Shown here piece after piece: positions 59,955 through 62,632 of a stretch of DNA of 62,632 bases (its first letter is position 1; each line of letters begins with the position of its first letter). Origin of the DNA: Candidatus Latescibacterota bacterium (GTDB taxonomy: Bacteria > JAAXHH01). Location of the stretch: positions 1-62,632 of the forward strand of contig JAJEHX010000044.1 in the NCBI GenBank assembly GCA_022823465.1, in the 5' to 3' direction. Made by a program: the position numbers and the translations under genes. Below the pieces are notes generated by a model. It did not search any database and was not told the DNA's origin. It saw only the letters and a program-made list of their open reading frames with translations.

Positions 59955-60971
59955 TCACGAAGCCCGCACGGACGAGGCCTCGATGGCGGCGTATACCGTA
60001 TCTCCGACGGTCATGTCCATCCCGGCGAAGGCATCCCGCGCCACGTGGACGGTAAGGCGCAGGCCCGCGTCCACGTCAAGGCGAATGCGGTCTCCGTCCA
60101 CTGCCGCCGCGGACACGACGCCCTGGAGCGTGTTTGCAGTGTCCGGGGACGGGGTCGACCGGTACAGCCGGATTTCGTGCGGCGCGATGGCGACGTGGAC
60201 CGCTCCGCGGGCGGCCGCATCGGTGCGCAACGTCACGCCGTTCTCCAGCCGGACGACCGCGCCCTGGCTGGTATCTTCGATACTACCCTTGAAAACGTTC
60301 TCCGGCCCGGCCTCGATCATGCGCCCGTCGCGCATGATCAGTACCTCGTCGGCGATGCGATGGGCCTGTTCGTACTGGTGCGTCGAGAGTACCACGGTCA
60401 TGCGCCGCTGCCGGCACGTCTCCCGAAGTATCTCTTCGATCTGCTGCCCATGGGCCGCGTCCACGCTGGCCGTAGGCTCGTCGAGCAGCAGGACGTCTGG
60501 GTCCGTGACCAGGGCCCGGGCCAGGCCGGCGCGCTGGGCTTCTCCGCCCGACAGGCTATGGGCGGGCCGGTGGGCGAACTCCGCGAGGCCCACCTTGCCG
60601 AGCATGCCGGTCACGCGTTCCTCAATGGCCTCCTTCGCCATGCCGCGAAACCGCAGACCGGCCGCCACGTTTTCGAACACGGTGGACCGGAACAGGTACA
60701 CGTGCTGCATGAGCAGCGTCACGCGACGGCGGTACCGGCGGCTTCGGGCCGGATCGGCGCCGTGCACGGGCCTGCCTTCGAGAAGGATCCGGCCTTCCTG
60801 GGGCAGGGCCAGCAGGGCGAGCATGTTCAGGAGCGTCGTCTTGCCCGATCCGTTCGCGCCGTAAACGGCGTAGGTTCTTCCGGGGGACAGGGCGAGATGG
60901 CGGACCCGCAGATGAAACCCGGAAGCGTAACGGTGCGCAAGGTGCTCGACCACGATGATCGGATCGGCCAT
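59955..60971 (-). CDS. Tungstate/molybdate-type ABC transporter ATP-binding protein
   Basis: The 338-residue product is an ABC ATPase: Walker A YGANGSGKTTLLNM, Q-loop LLMQHVYLF, signature HSLSGGEAQRAGLARAL, Walker B VLLLDEPTASVD and H-loop STHQYEQAH. The last 120 residues resemble a TOBE/molybdate-binding regulatory domain (VAIAPHEIRLYRSTP, then GDTVYAAIEASSV). It overlaps the permease gene as TGATG. By its permease partner it most resembles TupC-type tungstate importers; molybdate or sulfate cannot be excluded. A tungsten or molybdenum supply would serve molybdo-enzymes such as the one at 48684-49865. Confidence 0.88.
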   Translation of the reverse strand: MADPIIVVEHLAHRYASGFHLRVRHLALSPGRTYAVYGANGSGKTTLLNMLALLALPQEGRILLEGRPVHGADPARSRRYRRRVTLLMQHVYLFRSTVFENVAAGLRFRGMAKEAIEERVTGMLGKVGLAEFAHRPAHSLSGGEAQRAGLARALVTDPDVLLLDEPTASVDAAHGQQIEEILRETCRQRRMTVVLSTHQYEQAHRIADEVLIMRDGRMIEAGPENVFKGSIEDTSQGAVVRLENGVTLRTDAAARGAVHVAIAPHEIRLYRSTPSPDTANTLQGVVSAAAVDGDRIRLDVDAGLRLTVHVARDAFAGMDMTVGDTVYAAIEASSVRAS

Positions 60972-61663
60972 CAGTCGTCGAACCCCTGCAGCCAGTGAAA
61001 GAGTATGTTCGCGCCGAAGGCGGTCAGCAGCAGGATGATGCCGAGGGCGATGGCCAGGCCGAACTCCCCCTTGCTGCTCTCGAGGGCGATCGCCGTCGTC
61101 ATCGTCCGCGTGCTTCCCTTGATGTTGCCGCCCAGCATCATGGCCGCGCCTACCTCGGCGATGACCCGCCCGAAGGCGGCGACCACCGCGGCCATGATGC
61201 CGAACCGGGCCTCCGAAATCAGCGTCCGGGCCGTCTGGGCCGTCGTGGCGCCCAGCGTCAGGGCCGTCTCCGTGATCCGCGAATCGACGGCGCGGAAGGC
61301 CGAAAGGGTGAAGGCGGCCACGATGGGCAGGGCGAGGATGGTCTCGCCGATGATCATGGCCTTCGGCGTGTAAAGCAGTTCGAGAAACCCCAGGGGGCCG
61401 CGCCGGGAGATCAGGGCGTAGACGAAGAGACCGATCACCACGGTCGGCATGGCGAGCAGCGTATTGAGCACCGTGGTAACCAGCCGCTGTCCGCGAAACC
61501 GGTGGGTCGCGAGGAAATAGCCGGCGGGCAGCCCCATCAGGGAAGCCAGCAGGATGGCGCAAACCGCGACGAAAACGGAAACGCCGACGATGCCGTACAC
61601 GCCGGACTCGCCCGTGAGCAGCAAACGGACCGCTTCCTGAAAACCGCTGAGCAGGTAGTCCAT
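60971..61663 (-). CDS. Tungstate/molybdate-type ABC transporter permease (TupB-like)
   Basis: The 230-residue inner-membrane permease has about six helices and the classic EAA loop region (ETALTLGATTAQTARTLISE, then AFGRVIAEVGAAMMLGGNIK). The phrase AEVGAAMMLGGNIKG and TTAIALESSKGEFGLAIALG are characteristic of TupB. It is cotranscribed with the ATPase downstream. No substrate-binding protein (TupA) gene lies upstream in the 240 bases before the divergent permease gene, where it is usually found. Confidence 0.9.
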   Translation of the reverse strand: MDYLLSGFQEAVRLLLTGESGVYGIVGVSVFVAVCAILLASLMGLPAGYFLATHRFRGQRLVTTVLNTLLAMPTVVIGLFVYALISRRGPLGFLELLYTPKAMIIGETILALPIVAAFTLSAFRAVDSRITETALTLGATTAQTARTLISEARFGIMAAVVAAFGRVIAEVGAAMMLGGNIKGSTRTMTTAIALESSKGEFGLAIALGIILLLTAFGANILFHWLQGFDD

Positions 61664-61734
61664 GTTCCCTATGAAACAACAAAACGGCCCATCGAATCAA
61701 CCTATTTTTGCCCTGCCGAAAGCACCGAAATACG

Positions 61735-61761
61735 TTGACAGAATCACCGCGGGGCTATAGG
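61735..61761 (+). promoter_or_regulatory. Possible promoter of the Opp/Dpp-type permease gene
   Basis: A perfect TTGACA (61735-61740) is followed by TATAGG (61756-61761) with a 15-bp spacer, or by TAGGTT at 17 bp. It lies about 140 bp before ATG 61901. Confidence 0.45.
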
Positions 61762-61900
61762 TTGTCTGGCGGTCGGCGGGGCCGTGCTCCGTTGGCGCCG
61801 CGATTTGCGGACGGGCTCGCCCCTGCAGGCGGTTTCCTCATCCTTCGGACCGCGGTTTCGCATGTAACCACCCCATTCAAGCAAAGGACTCGACGATCGG

Positions 61901-62632
61901 ATGCCCGCAATAGGGATCATTGGCGTCCTGTGGCTGCTCCTCGTCCTGGCCGCGGGTTACTGGGGTAACCGGCGCAAGCTTGACGCGGCCTTCGTCAAGG
62001 GCGTCCAGACGCTGATCACCATCGTCGCCCTGGCCGTCGCGGCCCCGCAGCTTGGCGTGTTCAGCACCGCCCTCGCGGCGCTCTGGCTGCTCCTGTTCGT
62101 GGCCGCGTCCACCCTGTTGCGCCGGTTTGGCGTGCCGAACCTGGCCGCGCGGGCCATCGCCCTGGCCGCCGTGAGCCTGGCGCTGTGGGGCACCGACTCC
62201 CAGAACGTCATGCTGATCCGCACGCTGATCATGCTTGCGGTCACCAGCATCTTTCTCCTCGGACTGAACCTGGGCTTCCGGTACCTGGTCCGCCGCATTC
62301 TCTGGATCTTCCCCGTACTCTTCGCCGTCTCGGTCATCACCTTCTCCATCATGCACGCCGTGCCCGGCGGCCCCTTCGACGCGGGCGGCGAGACCGGCGG
62401 CATACCGTTGACGCCCGAGGTGCGGGCCAACCTGATGCGGAAATACAACCTCGACCAGCCCCTGCACATCCAGTACATCTCCTGGGTGAGCAACGTCGTA
62501 CGGGGCGATTTCGGCTACTCTTTCCAGCATCAGAGCAAAACCTGCCAGGAACTCATCGCCCAGGCCTGGCCCGTATCCGTCCACCTGGGCAGCATGGCCC
62601 TGGTCGTGGCCCTGACCGGGGGACTGCTGCTG
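61901..62632 (+). CDS. Opp/Dpp-family ABC transporter permease, N-terminal part (3' truncated by window edge)
   Basis: The frame is open from ATG 61901 to the window end (244 codons). About 130 residues with four hydrophobic segments (IGVLWLLLVLAAGYW and others) precede a typical DppB start: YLVRRILWIFPVLFAVSVIT, FSIMHAVPGGPFD, then LDQPLHIQYISWVSNVVRGD with FGYSF. DppB normally begins at the ILWIFPVLF-like helix, so the extra N-terminal membrane part is unusual. The protein would import peptides or other oligomers together with a second permease and ATPases outside the window. Confidence 0.85.
   Translation, partial: MPAIGIIGVLWLLLVLAAGYWGNRRKLDAAFVKGVQTLITIVALAVAAPQLGVFSTALAALWLLLFVAASTLLRRFGVPNLAARAIALAAVSLALWGTDSQNVMLIRTLIMLAVTSIFLLGLNLGFRYLVRRILWIFPVLFAVSVITFSIMHAVPGGPFDAGGETGGIPLTPEVRANLMRKYNLDQPLHIQYISWVSNVVRGDFGYSFQHQSKTCQELIAQAWPVSVHLGSMALVVALTGGLLL

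Overview
The window is a dense, high-GC (roughly 60-63% by eye), intron-free bacterial segment. It is probably a metagenome-derived contig of an uncultured FCB/PVC-type bacterium of the Latescibacterota or Poribacteria kind. That guess rests on gene content only: ten phytanoyl-CoA-dioxygenase-like (PhyH) oxygenases, two sulfatases each near a DUF6785-type membrane protein, Tat-secreted enzymes, NIPSNAP, enolase-superfamily and UxuA-like enzymes, and many cupins. No rRNA, tRNA, CRISPR array or insertion sequence was seen.

Layout. 1-1111: the tail of an ECF sigma factor overlaps an unusual anti-sigma/MGMT/Ada-zinc fusion. 1200-9765 is mixed accessory DNA: a PhyH gene, a J-domain protein and a broken second copy of it, an AlbA_2/HATPase regulator, an AT-rich orphan gene, a truncated hsdM, a solitary HicB-like gene, tenA, and an XRE-ImmA/PIN pair. 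9762-14585 is mainly catabolic: PhyH, HpcH aldolase and Tat-aminotransferase as one operon, then an amidohydrolase and another PhyH. 14811-25810 holds a small AT-rich membrane-gene pair, two acetamidase/formamidase homologues (one with a very long disordered tail), an APC-EIIA-RCK_C transporter, a class V aminotransferase, gamma-glutamyltransferase, a D-cysteine-desulfhydrase-like enzyme and a Minf_1886 protein. 25919-33912 has two DUF6785 membrane proteins and two sulfatases around a PhyH with an altered metal motif. 33970-44447 has five PhyH genes, an enolase-superfamily dehydratase and cupin/VOC proteins, interrupted by an AT-rich ABC-ATPase/PIN cassette. 44688-46445 is a methyltransferase-HNH fusion. 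46525-51342 is a sugar-acid and amidohydrolase group with a Tat molybdo-oxidoreductase and a BNR sialidase-like protein. 51372-53093 is a graveyard of toxin-antitoxin genes plus a second AlbA_2/HATPase gene. 53391-62632 has a hypothetical gene, a cupin, a giant M28-like/FtsX protein, the tenth PhyH, a tungstate-type ABC pair and the start of an Opp/Dpp-type permease.

How it works together (inference): the housekeeping part looks like scavenging of diverse small organics. Sulfatases, oxygenases, aldolase, acid-sugar dehydratase, amidases and aminotransferases act with membrane transporters on sulfated, acidic or amidated compounds, possibly of algal, sponge or detrital origin. Scattered among them are conflict and defence elements, intact or decaying. 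Several intergenic gaps carry degenerate short tandem repeats, often with a period of exactly 16 bp, and three genes have a copy of their own 3' end just after the stop codon. The strongest candidates for undescribed biology are the Ada-fused anti-sigma factor, the ATPase-PIN cassette and the methyltransferase-HNH fusion.
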